DNA from: M3007 sp031398055
GTDB taxonomy: Bacteria > Bacteroidota > Bacteroidia > Chitinophagales > Saprospiraceae
Assembly (NCBI GenBank): GCA_031398055.1
Contig: JANNMS010000127.1
Span: 1 to 64,000 of the forward strand
Length of the DNA stretch: 64,000 nt
Direction: 5' to 3'
Shown: positions 42,212 through 50,110 of the stretch, piece by piece
How the letters are laid out: every line of letters begins with the position of its first letter
Numbering within the stretch: position 1 is the stretch's first letter
Made by a program: the position numbers and the translations under genes
Notes under the pieces: model-generated
Database searches by the model: none
The model's input: the letters and a program-made list of their open reading frames with translations, nothing else
What the model was told of the DNA's origin: nothing

Positions 42212-42257
42212 AAATGCTGCTTTTTTGAAAAAACAGCAATTAATTTGATGGACGATC

Positions 42258-43532
42258 CTATTCTTTGACAAACCGCGCAGCACCGGTCGCGCCATTTTCC
42301 GTCGTAATTTTTAAAAAATAAACACCCGCAGCAAGTCCTCGGACATCGATTTTTTTATCCAAAAAGGGTTTTGAAAAAACGACCTGCCCGCTCGAATTGA
42401 CCATCGAAACTGAAATTTTTTCCCCATTTTTAGGTTCAAAACCGACCGAAATAAAATCGGTTGCTGGGTTTGGCGAAAGGTTTAGGCCAAAGGTGCGGTT
42501 GTCAATTGAGTTGGTTGCCGTGACCAATTTGTCAAATTTCAGCACCTGCCCAAAAAACGGGGCACTGACGTACACATTTCCCTGCTGGTCAATGGCCATG
42601 CCGGCGGCGGGGCCAAAATTTTCGGCCACGATTTTGGATGAACCGTCGGCTTTGATGCGCGTGATTTTGGCCGTGTTCGGCTGAAAACCGGGCATCGGCG
42701 CAAAATCAAAATGCGCCAATTGCAGGGCCAACAAATCGCCGCTCGCCGGGTCGATGGCCAAATCGGTGAGCAGCGTCATCCCGGTTTTGAAAGGCATGAC
42801 CACCCCGTCGGCAGTCATCGAATAGATCGTTGCCGCCCCGTCAATAAATGGAAAACCGGTGAGCGTGGCCAAATAAAACCCACCGCCCGGTTTGGCGAGG
42901 ATCCGGGTCGGCACTTGATTGATAAATGGTGGGCCGACGGGCGTGGGGTTCTGAAAATCGGGCAGCGTGGCGACGATGGTTTTTTGGTCGGGCAGCGTCA
43001 ATTTGATGACCGAGTTCGCCGCGGCATCCACCACAAACAAATTTGTGAGGCCATCCAACGCGGCAGAAAACGGGTTGCTTTCCAAAAAACCTTTCGATTT
43101 TACAAACCCAGTAATATCCACTCGCGCCGAAGTGCTCGATGCCGCAATCGTCGGACTCGTGCCCGGCGTGAATCCGTTCAAGTTGTACAACAGCACACTG
43201 CCAGAAAGAACATCCTTGCCGCCGCCCGACAGCACCGCAATTTGGTTGAGCGGCAGCGCGACGACATGGGACGGCCCCTGAATTTCCTGCACAATTGTGT
43301 CAAAAAACGACGGCAAATCCTTGATAACGGGCAAAAGCGACCCGTCCGGTTTCAGAATGGACACACGGCTATCGTTTTGGCCAGAGCCTGTTTCGACCAA
43401 CCAGAGATTGTTGGCAGCATCCACCGAGAGGCCGAGCGGAGAGCGCAGGTTGCTGGCAACCACGCTGAATGTTTGGGAAAACACTTGCAAACTGCTCAAA
43501 ATGAGCAAGGTGGGTAAAATGATTTTTTTCAT
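42258..43532 (-). CDS. ScyD/ScyE-like beta-propeller protein with T9SS sorting domain
   Basis: 424 residues. Signal peptide (MKKIILPTLLILSSLQVFSQ), then a ScyD/ScyE-family beta-propeller (SNLRSPLGLSVDAANNLWLVET, GPSHVVALPLNQIAVLSGGG, LAIDPASGDLLALQLA, GMAIDQQGNVYVSAP). The C-terminal T9SS type A tail is LNLSPNPATDFISVGF... GVYFLKITTENGATGAARFVKE. It is exported and probably surface-attached; its ligand is unknown. ECF promoter P2 lies at 43622-43649 and terminator T1 ends it. Lower confidence applies to the family name; the propeller and T9SS parts are clear. Confidence 0.83.
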   Translation of the reverse strand: MKKIILPTLLILSSLQVFSQTFSVVASNLRSPLGLSVDAANNLWLVETGSGQNDSRVSILKPDGSLLPVIKDLPSFFDTIVQEIQGPSHVVALPLNQIAVLSGGGKDVLSGSVLLYNLNGFTPGTSPTIAASSTSARVDITGFVKSKGFLESNPFSAALDGLTNLFVVDAAANSVIKLTLPDQKTIVATLPDFQNPTPVGPPFINQVPTRILAKPGGGFYLATLTGFPFIDGAATIYSMTADGVVMPFKTGMTLLTDLAIDPASGDLLALQLAHFDFAPMPGFQPNTAKITRIKADGSSKIVAENFGPAAGMAIDQQGNVYVSAPFFGQVLKFDKLVTATNSIDNRTFGLNLSPNPATDFISVGFEPKNGEKISVSMVNSSGQVVFSKPFLDKKIDVRGLAAGVYFLKITTENGATGAARFVKE

Positions 43533-43621
43533 TTGAGTGATTTTGAAAAGTGAGTAATATTATTGGTTTGGAAATAAATATTGTTGGTTTTTAAAATTGG
43601 ATTTTGTGGCTTTCAAACTTG

Positions 43622-43649
43622 GATTGCACCAGGTCCACGGCAGGTAAGT
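43622..43649 (-). promoter_or_regulatory. ECF-type promoter P2 for propeller gene
   Basis: Minus-strand ACTTAC (43649-43644), 15 bp, TGCAATC (43628-43622); ATG 89 bp beyond. Upstream is AAAA, downstream CAAGTTTGAAA. Confidence 0.75.
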
Positions 43650-43674
43650 TTTTTCAAAATATTTTTTCAAAAAA

Positions 43675-43710
43675 AACAGCCCGCCCGGTGCAAAGACCGA
43701 GCGGGCTGTT
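43675..43710 (-). terminator. Terminator T2 of CHAT gene
   Basis: Minus strand: AACAGCCCGC stem with GCGGGCTGTT, plus an inner CGGT/ACCG, and a T8 run. Nearly identical to T3 (47507). Confidence 0.85.
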
Positions 43711-43733
43711 CTAAAAAATTGAAAATCAATGTT

Positions 43734-46481
43734 TTATCCTCCAATCAAAACAAACCCTGCCCAAAAAAACGGTTGGGGGTATTTGGCTTTTATCGAAAGT
43801 TGAGCCCCGCGAAATGCTGCTGAAATTTCCGAACCGCCCAGCCAATTTTTGTAAAAAAACAACATGAACTCGCGCCCCACCTCATCGTCCACATCCCAAA
43901 GTGAGATGATGATATTTTTTGCGCCAGCGATTTTCAAGGCGCGTTGCAAACCATAAACGCCCTCGCCGTTTTGCAATTTGCCCTGCGCGGTTTGGCAGGC
44001 GGACAAAACGACGAGTTCCGTGTTTTCCAAATCCAAATTTTGGGCCTCGAAAGCGGTCAAAACGCCATCGTCGGTTTTGGAATCCGCGCTTTTTTTGTCC
44101 AAAGTATTTTGCGCCCCGGCGAAAAAAAGCATCGAACGGAGCATCGGATTGCGTTCGACGACCGACCGCGACAGCCCCGCCGTGCCGCTTTTTTCATTGG
44201 CCAAAAAATATCCGTGCGTGGCGAGGTGTAGGATTTGTAGTTTTTCAGCAGATTTCACGATGGTTTCGGTGGCGGTTTCGCGGGTGAAAACTGATGTTTT
44301 CCAGCCGTTTTTTTGAAGCAAAATGGAGATTTCGTCCACTTCTTTTTGACTGCCGGGCAAGTTTTCGAGTTTCAAACCGCGCGTTTCGGAAAGATCGCGC
44401 ATCAAAAAAGGCATCGGGTCGGCGACCGAAACTGGTGGCAAAACCGCCGTCGAATCTGTTTCCAAAACCGAACGGGTGCGCGTTGCAACACTGTTTTCAC
44501 TTTCATTTTTCAATGAAAAATCTGGGTTGCCGACCAAAACGGCTGTTTTTTGATTTTGAAAATTTGGATTTTTAGCTGCAAAATCAGCAGGTTTTGAAAT
44601 GTCCCGCAGCGAAAAAACAGGCCGGATTTCAATTTTTTCGCCCAAAAAACTGCCGTCCGGACGGCGCAGCGCACCCAAATTGATTTTGTGGAATGCCCCG
44701 TCGGACGAGACAAAAACGCGGTTCACGTTTTTCAAAAACGGTTCGAGCGGCTGCCAAATCGTTTTGAAAAGTTCTTCGGTCATGCCTTTTCCGTCGGGCG
44801 AGGCACATTCGGAAAGGTATTTTTCGGTCAGAATTTGTTCCAAACGTTCGCCGTCGGGCAAAAAAACGACTGCTGGATTTTCCAACATTTCCGGGGTGAT
44901 GATAAAAATGGCGTAGCGCACCGTGTCCGTTTTTTCAATTTTGAATTCGTTGAAACGGGCAATTTCGAGCGCGGCCTCGCCCGGTTTCAAATTTTTCTGG
45001 ACGGCGCGCCACGAAAACGGGGTTTTCAAATTTGCCGAAGCAAAATCGGCGCTGCTGTGGGCGATGATTTTTTCCAAAGAATCTGCCCGAAATTCGAGTG
45101 CGGGGATGCTGATTTTTTGCGATTCGAAGTCTGCTTTTGGTTGGGTGTAGCACCACGCGAGTCGTTCGCGGGTGTCCTGCCATTCTGAAAAAACGGGGGC
45201 GAGTGCGGTGTCGGCTTGGATGTTTTGGCGGATCCGCTGGCTTGCAGTGCACAAAATTGATTTGTGAAACAATTGAAAATTGATTGCCGTTTCTCGCAAA
45301 TTTTGGTCGTTTTGGGCAAAACTGAGCAGGATGCCGAGTTGGTTGTTGCGGTTGGCAAAATTGTCGGCACGGCTTTTTTCGTTCAAAAAAAAGGTCTGTT
45401 CGAAAAAATTTTGGGCATGGATTTTTAAAATGCGGTTCCAAAAAAACAGCGCGGAATCGGGCTGATTGGTCAGCGAGGCAACGATGCTCTTTTTTTCCAA
45501 AAACTCCATAAAACCTGGGGTGTTTTCCCCGATTTCGCTTTCCAAACCTGTCATTTTGTTCAAATAATCGGCTGCTTCCTCGAATTTTTGGGTCTGGATG
45601 AGTGCCTCGATCAAGGCATCAAGGGCATATAAACTGGCACCGCCCCAAGGCGTTCCGCTAAATTTTTGGAGATTGGCGACCCCTTTTTTCAATAAATCGA
45701 TTTTTTCCGAGGGGTCTTTGGTGCAGGCTGAGCGCAAAACTTGCAAATCGCCGAGGGAGTGAAAGTCGTTTTCGTCGGGTGGCAAAATGTCGTCAAGCAC
45801 AGCACAGCCCGCTTCGTTATTTTCTTGCCGAAAATAAATATAGGCCAAGTACATGGCCACGGCGCGCCGGAAACTGTCCGTTTTTTCGCTGATTTTTTCG
45901 GTGACCACGAATGCCTCGTGGACATATTTTTCCGCACCAGCGAGGTCGGAAAGATTGTTCAGCATTTCACCAAAAGTGAGCAGCGTGATGACATAAACCA
46001 TCGAATTTTCATTGGAATTGGCGACGATCTCCCGCAAATTTTGCCGCACCATCGAATCTGCCTTGAAATAATCGCCCCGTTCGCCGAGCAATTGGGCGAG
46101 GTTGTTCCTTCTAAAAATCAAAATATCTGCCCCCGGCGGATGTTCTTTTGTAGCCAATCCTACACTTTTTTCAGCAAACTTAATGGCTTGGGCATAGTTG
46201 CCGCGCAGCAAAAAAACCTTACTCCTGTTGAAAAAAAGAGCCTCTGGCGGCGAAATTTTTGCATTTTCGGCCAATTGAAAACCTTTCAAAATCAATTTTT
46301 CGGCCTCGTCCAATTGCCCATCGGCTATTTCCATCTCGGCAGAATCGTTCAAAAAAATGAGTTTCGCATGTAAAACTGAATCAAATTTTGATTGCAATTC
46401 CGCTTCATTTTGTCCGGACAATTGCCCATTTTCAAAGGCAAGGAAAATAATCAGGCAGCCAAAAAGGAAGTGCTTTTTCAT
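43734..46481 (-). CDS. TPR-CHAT (caspase-like) protein
   Basis: 915 residues from the ATG at 46481. N-terminal hydrophobic signal (MKKHFLFGCLIIFLAFENGQ). Helical TPR-type repeats lie at about 25-480 (DGQLDEAEKLILKGFQLAENA, LRGNYAQAIKFAEKSVGLA). The CHAT domain is at about 620-915 with catalytic His in LHLATHGYF (about 752) and Cys in LVVLSACQTAQG (about 827), so the caspase-type dyad is intact. TPR-CHAT proteins act as proteases in bacterial conflict and signalling. The export signal suggests the envelope. It follows the sigma/membrane-protein pair, and its own minus promoter TACTTTTG is at 46508-46515. Substrate unknown. Confidence 0.87.
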   Translation of the reverse strand: MKKHFLFGCLIIFLAFENGQLSGQNEAELQSKFDSVLHAKLIFLNDSAEMEIADGQLDEAEKLILKGFQLAENAKISPPEALFFNRSKVFLLRGNYAQAIKFAEKSVGLATKEHPPGADILIFRRNNLAQLLGERGDYFKADSMVRQNLREIVANSNENSMVYVITLLTFGEMLNNLSDLAGAEKYVHEAFVVTEKISEKTDSFRRAVAMYLAYIYFRQENNEAGCAVLDDILPPDENDFHSLGDLQVLRSACTKDPSEKIDLLKKGVANLQKFSGTPWGGASLYALDALIEALIQTQKFEEAADYLNKMTGLESEIGENTPGFMEFLEKKSIVASLTNQPDSALFFWNRILKIHAQNFFEQTFFLNEKSRADNFANRNNQLGILLSFAQNDQNLRETAINFQLFHKSILCTASQRIRQNIQADTALAPVFSEWQDTRERLAWCYTQPKADFESQKISIPALEFRADSLEKIIAHSSADFASANLKTPFSWRAVQKNLKPGEAALEIARFNEFKIEKTDTVRYAIFIITPEMLENPAVVFLPDGERLEQILTEKYLSECASPDGKGMTEELFKTIWQPLEPFLKNVNRVFVSSDGAFHKINLGALRRPDGSFLGEKIEIRPVFSLRDISKPADFAAKNPNFQNQKTAVLVGNPDFSLKNESENSVATRTRSVLETDSTAVLPPVSVADPMPFLMRDLSETRGLKLENLPGSQKEVDEISILLQKNGWKTSVFTRETATETIVKSAEKLQILHLATHGYFLANEKSGTAGLSRSVVERNPMLRSMLFFAGAQNTLDKKSADSKTDDGVLTAFEAQNLDLENTELVVLSACQTAQGKLQNGEGVYGLQRALKIAGAKNIIISLWDVDDEVGREFMLFFYKNWLGGSEISAAFRGAQLSIKAKYPQPFFWAGFVLIGG

Positions 46482-46507
46482 AAAAAATGGATTTGATTTT
46501 TGATTTT

Positions 46508-46515
46508 CAAAAGTA
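46508..46515 (-). promoter_or_regulatory. TAnnTTTG promoter for CHAT gene
   Basis: Minus-strand TACTTTTG, 26 bp before the ATG, with TTG about 20 bp upstream. This gene appears to have a housekeeping promoter; no ECF-type element was found in front of it. Confidence 0.5.
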
Positions 46516-46535
46516 TGGAAAAATCTGACACCCCT

Positions 46536-46583
46536 CAAAAAATGGCCGCAACCGCCCGATTAGGTGGCAGTCGCGGCTTTTTT
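46536..46583. terminator. Hairpin terminator between secreted gene and CHAT gene
   Basis: GCCGC/GCGGC stem with a mismatched GCC/GGC extension, flanked by A6 and T6. It ends the 46615 gene on the minus strand. Confidence 0.6.
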
Positions 46584-46614
46584 AATCACTAATTCAGAAT
46601 TCAATTCTCCCTTT

Positions 46615-47364
46615 TCAATTTTTTGTGAACTTTTCTGATTCTGCGACAATTGCAGGGCGTTCGAGCCGTTGCGAGCCGCCGAATGTCAATTCGTTGTTTT
46701 TGATTGAAAAAAATTGGACGACCGTTGCGTCGCCTGCCCGGATGGCGATAAAGTATTGGCCGTTTTGGGCACCGGTGAGGTTTATTGATTTGGCGTAGCC
46801 AATCTCGCCGCACACCTTTTCATCAAACAACGACCCACCACCGAGGCTATTTATCCGAACCGCAGTGGGCTGTTTTTGAAGGTTGGCGAGTTGCAAATCA
46901 AAAAACAGGCCGCCTGTTGAGGTGAAATGGGTGATGAGTTTGCCTTTTTCGTCCGTGTTTTGGCTGACCAACTGGGCAAGGCTTTTTTGGGGTGCGGCCT
47001 CCATTTTTTGGAAAAACGCGAAGTCGTTGCCGTTCATCGAAAATCCCTGCGAAACGCTACTTTTTTTGTTTTTCACAAAAAGAATGAATTCGCCGTCGGC
47101 GATGGTTTTGAGGTCAAACAAGGCGGAATACCCGGTTTTGTTGTTGATAAACTGGGAGTGCCAGACCGTGCCATCGGTACTTTGGATGGCGATTTCGGTG
47201 CGGAATTTTTGGAGATTGGCCAACCGAATTTGGAGCGTTTTGGGGGTGTTGCCCGGCTCAATTTTGAGGATGAGGTTAGCGGCACGACTGGTTTTTGAAA
47301 TTCCGAAAACGTTCGTTGTGGCTGCAAAAACGAGGGCAGCAAAAAGAATGAGGTACTTTTTCAT
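46615..47364 (-). CDS. Secreted protein of unknown function (sigma regulon member)
   Basis: 249 residues from the ATG at 47364. Signal peptide (MKKYLILFAALVFAATTNVFG), then two related beta-rich halves. Both contain LQ(I/L)(R/A)LANLQK and a later NG(E/Q)(F/Y)(I/F)(L/I)-type strand (LQIRLANLQKFRTEIAIQ; LQLANLQKQPTAVRINSL), so the protein is an internal duplication of a domain of about 110 residues. No T9SS tail and no recognised family. ECF promoter P3 (47453-47480) precedes it and T3 lies just upstream. It lies between the membrane protein and the CHAT gene. Confidence 0.72.
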   Translation of the reverse strand: MKKYLILFAALVFAATTNVFGISKTSRAANLILKIEPGNTPKTLQIRLANLQKFRTEIAIQSTDGTVWHSQFINNKTGYSALFDLKTIADGEFILFVKNKKSSVSQGFSMNGNDFAFFQKMEAAPQKSLAQLVSQNTDEKGKLITHFTSTGGLFFDLQLANLQKQPTAVRINSLGGGSLFDEKVCGEIGYAKSINLTGAQNGQYFIAIRAGDATVVQFFSIKNNELTFGGSQRLERPAIVAESEKFTKN

Positions 47365-47452
47365 TTGTAAAAAAATTTGGGTGGTGAAAAAATTTGGGTA
47401 AAAAAAATGGGCGAAGGCATTCGAAAACACTTGGCGACCGTGTTTGAAAGTG

Positions 47453-47480
47453 GATTGCAGCGACGGCTGGGCAAGTAAGT
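47453..47480 (-). promoter_or_regulatory. ECF-type promoter P3 for secreted protein gene
   Basis: Minus-strand ACTTAC (47480-47475), 15 bp, TGCAATC (47459-47453); ATG 88 bp beyond. The downstream bases CACTTTCAAA match those at P1. Confidence 0.75.
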
Positions 47481-47506
47481 TTTTTCAAAAAAATATTTTC
47501 AAAAAA

Positions 47507-47542
47507 AACAGCCCGCCCGGTGCAGTGACCGAGCGGGCTGTT
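47507..47542 (-). terminator. Terminator T3 of sigma/membrane-protein operon
   Basis: Minus strand: AACAGCCCGC/GCGGGCTGTT hairpin and T8, about 70 bp after the membrane-protein stop. It shares sequence with T1 and T2. Confidence 0.85.
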
Positions 47543-47609
47543 CTAAAAAATTGAAAATCAATGACTTGTCTAAAAAAAATTGGGTTGATTTGAAAAAGAA
47601 TTGCGACAA

Positions 47610-48377
47610 TTATTCTTGCAATTTTTCGACCGCCATTTTTGCTGCCGCCTGTCTCGGATGCCCCGCCGTTCGCACGATTTTTTCAAAAATGGCCCGCGCT
47701 TCGTCCATTTTCCCCTCAGCCAAAAGTGAAATTCCGAGTAGCCATTTTGCTTCCTCAGAAAATGCCGCACCCTGTTTTTCCATATTGAAAATCAAAGGTT
47801 TGGCTGTGTTCGGTTGGCCGTCGCGGAGGTTTTGGATGGCTTTTTTCCAATCAAAATTTGACTGAAAATCGCCCCCGTTTTTTTCGGTTTCGGTCAGCAA
47901 TTCTGAAATCAAAAACACAGTTGCCGAGTCCAAATTTTCAAAAACGCCCCGAACAAGCGGCTTTTCAAATTGCTCCTTTTTTGAAAGCGGGCGTTCGGCA
48001 ATCGGCACGTTTTTTTTGCCCACCGGTTTTTCGGGAACGGGCGCAGGCGATTGATTTTCAAGGTTTTGGGACGGCTGCGGTTCGATTTTTTCCTCAATTT
48101 TTGGCACAGGTATTTCATCAAAATCGGGCACGGGAGGCGAGGGGTTCATAATTTTCGCAAAAAACAAAACCGCAAAAGCCCCCAAAATCAGCAGGCCGAT
48201 TGCGAGGGCAACAGTTTTTTTTAAAAACCACCGTCGCGCCAATTTTTGGCGAAAGGCGGCGGCCTCGGCGACCTTTTTTTCGAGCCGCAAACCCTCCAAA
48301 CCCGCCTCGATTTTTTCGAGTGCGCGGCGTTCGGAATCGTTGGGGTTTTCGTTTAAATATTGTTTAAAATCTTCCAT
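47610..48377 (-). CDS. Single-pass membrane protein coupled to ECF sigma factor
   Basis: 255 residues. A cytosolic N-terminus of about 50 residues (EDFKQYLNENPNDSERRALE...), one transmembrane segment (VALAIGLLILGAFAVLFFA, about 56-74), a Pro/Glu-rich periplasmic linker (PSPPVPDFDEIPVPKIEEKI), and a C-terminal helical TPR-like domain (about 170-255). The gene overlaps the sigma gene by 25 bp, so it is translationally coupled. Position, topology and size fit a membrane-tethered anti-sigma or a regulator that captures the sigma factor, but no classic anti-sigma motif (ZAS) is visible, so the role is inferred. Confidence 0.75.
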   Translation of the reverse strand: MEDFKQYLNENPNDSERRALEKIEAGLEGLRLEKKVAEAAAFRQKLARRWFLKKTVALAIGLLILGAFAVLFFAKIMNPSPPVPDFDEIPVPKIEEKIEPQPSQNLENQSPAPVPEKPVGKKNVPIAERPLSKKEQFEKPLVRGVFENLDSATVFLISELLTETEKNGGDFQSNFDWKKAIQNLRDGQPNTAKPLIFNMEKQGAAFSEEAKWLLGISLLAEGKMDEARAIFEKIVRTAGHPRQAAAKMAVEKLQE

Positions 48378-48967
48378 CTTTTAGCAAGTTCTATCAGTTT
48401 TTTCATGCAATCGCGGCGTTTCATTTTGAGGGAATCGGGGGTGGAATATTTCACAAGTCGTTGAGCCACAACCTCTTCGTCGCTCAAACCTTCGATGTGC
48501 TGCAAGCGAATGACAGTTGCGCACGGCTCGCCCAACTCTTTCAAAAGATGCCGGACCAGTTCGACGGCCTCCGCGTTTTCGTTCGATTTTTCGAGGTCAA
48601 GGTCAGGGGAATCCAGATGATTTTCGAGGGATTCTGGTTTTCGTTTCCGTTCGCGGGTGGCCATCCAAGCCACATTTTTTGCGATTTCGATTAGATAAGT
48701 CAGCGGTGCGTGGCCACGAAATTGGTACGAACCATCGGCGATTTTTTGGAGAAAAATCAGGGTGCTTTTGTTCAAAACCTCTTCCGTTTTGTGAGTCGGT
48801 AGGTCAAAATTTTTGGCCAATTTCCGGACGGAAGGCATGGCTTTTTCTTGCAAACAAACAATGGCCGCGGATTCCTGCCGGGCGAGGGCGAGGAAAAGTT
48901 GTTCGTTTGTTTGAAAATTACGGCACGGGTTTTCGCGTGAAAACCAGTCAAAAAAGTGGTTAGCCAT
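48353..48967 (-). CDS. ECF-like sigma-70 family factor
   Basis: 204 residues. Region 2-like helices lie at about 25-110 (NEQLFLALARQESAAIVCLQ... YLIEIAKNVAWMATRERKRK, the core/-10 binding part). Region 4-like helix-turn-helix follows at about 135-195 (LLKELGEPCATVIRLQHIEG, LSDEEVVAQRLVKYSTPDSL, KMKRRDCMKKLIEL). No regions 1.1 or 3 are present. It binds core RNA polymerase and directs it to a promoter class. Its own upstream sequence carries ACTTAC-N15-TGCAATC, also found before three neighbouring genes, so autoregulation and a local regulon are likely. A TACTTTTG element overlaps the ACTTAC and could give basal expression. It is coupled to the membrane protein downstream. Confidence 0.88.
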   Translation of the reverse strand: MANHFFDWFSRENPCRNFQTNEQLFLALARQESAAIVCLQEKAMPSVRKLAKNFDLPTHKTEEVLNKSTLIFLQKIADGSYQFRGHAPLTYLIEIAKNVAWMATRERKRKPESLENHLDSPDLDLEKSNENAEAVELVRHLLKELGEPCATVIRLQHIEGLSDEEVVAQRLVKYSTPDSLKMKRRDCMKKLIELAKRWKILNNI

Positions 48968-48981
48968 GCATGTTTAATTTT

Positions 48982-49009
48982 GATTGCAGCAAGTCGAACA
49001 AAAGTAAGT
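48982..49009 (-). promoter_or_regulatory. ECF-type promoter P4 (autoregulatory) for sigma gene
   Basis: Minus-strand ACTTAC (49009-49004), 15 bp, TGCAATC (48988-48982), 14 bp before the ATG. A housekeeping-type TACTTTTG (minus 49006-48999) overlaps the ACTTAC and suggests a dual promoter. Confidence 0.75.
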
Positions 49010-49205
49010 GGATTTACGATTTTTGTCTCGCCTCAGGCGAGAGGATTTACGATTTCGTGCAGCATCCAAAAATCTCAAATGTTTTTGGAACGTTGGAAAT
49101 GCTACTTTTGCCCGACCCGCGCACGTTTACGAAACTTTCAAAGTTTCGTAAACATGGCCATTCGTAAATCCTCTCGCCTGAGGCGAGACAAAAATCGTAA
49201 ATCCA
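49010..49205. repeat. Nested palindrome between divergent sigma and PASTA genes
   Basis: Outer arms (GGATTTACGATTTTTGTCTC and its complement, each containing the hairpin CTCGCCTCAGGCGAG) flank an inner perfect hairpin GTTTACGAAACTTTC / GAAAGTTTCGTAAAC at 49127-49155. A plus-strand TACTTTTG (49103-49110) lies inside and may drive the PASTA gene. The GATTTAC heptamers match the palindrome at 25757. Confidence 0.8.
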
Positions 49206-49209
49206 AATT

Positions 49210-50040
49210 ATGTGGAATGCCATCCGCCGTTTCGGCATCGAAATTTATTGTTTTTTCACCGCTCCGGTTTTTGTCAAAAACTGTTTGGGGATGCTGGGCG
49301 TGCTCGGCGGCTTCTTTTTTCTATCGTTTTATTGGATGAAATGCTACACAAATCATGGTGAAAGCATGGAAGTGCCGAATTATGTGGAGATGAATTTTCG
49401 CGAGGCATCTAAAAAAGCAAAGGCGCGCGACTTCCGGGTGGCGATTACCGACTCGATTTTTCAGCCCGGAAAACCGCCCGGCGAGGTCATTTCGCAAGAC
49501 CCAAAACCGGGAGACCGGGTGAAGGAAGAACGCACGATTTATTTTACGATCACCAAAAACAACCCGGATGTGGTGCGGCTTCCCGACCTCGGCGGCGGCG
49601 ACGATTTTGAAGTTTACAGCCGAAAAATATCGCGTTTGGGTTTGAAACCCCGCATCTCGGCACGGGTGAACGACCCGAAATTGGAGCCGAATACGATCAA
49701 AGAAGTGATTTTCCGGGGCGACACGATCACCGATAAATTGGATCAGGGCATTCATGTTGACATGGGCTCGACGGTGGATTTTGTGGTTTCGGAGCAGGTG
49801 AATTTGACGGCGGAAATCCCAGATTGTGTTTGTTTGACATTCGATGCGGCCAAGTTTTTGATTCAAAATTCAAACTTGAACCTCGGTTCGACCATCAAAG
49901 ATGCTTCGGTGACGGACGCGGAAAAGGCGTTTGTTTATCGGCAAAGCCCTCGTTTTTCGCCGTCCGGGACAATGCGGGTGGGCGAGCAGGTGGATGTTTA
50001 TTTGACCCAAAAACGGCCGGCGGGGTGTCCGGCGGAGTGA
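49210..50040 (+). CDS. PASTA-domain membrane protein
   Basis: 276 residues. One N-terminal membrane segment (FVKNCLGMLGVLGGFFFLSFYW, about 22-43), then three PASTA domains (about 50-120, 120-195, 200-275) with characteristic strands (MEVPNYVEMNFREASKKAKA, VRLPDLGGGDDFEVYSRKIS, AEIPDCVCLTFDAAKFLIQN). No kinase domain is attached. PASTA domains bind peptidoglycan fragments or D-Ala-D-Ala peptides, so it probably acts at the cell wall. The start is divergent from the sigma gene across the nested palindrome. Confidence 0.87.
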   Translation: MWNAIRRFGIEIYCFFTAPVFVKNCLGMLGVLGGFFFLSFYWMKCYTNHGESMEVPNYVEMNFREASKKAKARDFRVAITDSIFQPGKPPGEVISQDPKPGDRVKEERTIYFTITKNNPDVVRLPDLGGGDDFEVYSRKISRLGLKPRISARVNDPKLEPNTIKEVIFRGDTITDKLDQGIHVDMGSTVDFVVSEQVNLTAEIPDCVCLTFDAAKFLIQNSNLNLGSTIKDASVTDAEKAFVYRQSPRFSPSGTMRVGEQVDVYLTQKRPAGCPAE

Positions 50041-50110
50041 GTTTTTGGAGGTAATTTATTTAATTAACTCAAAACAGATGATTGCGAAAGACAAACTTTG
50101 AAAGGGATAT

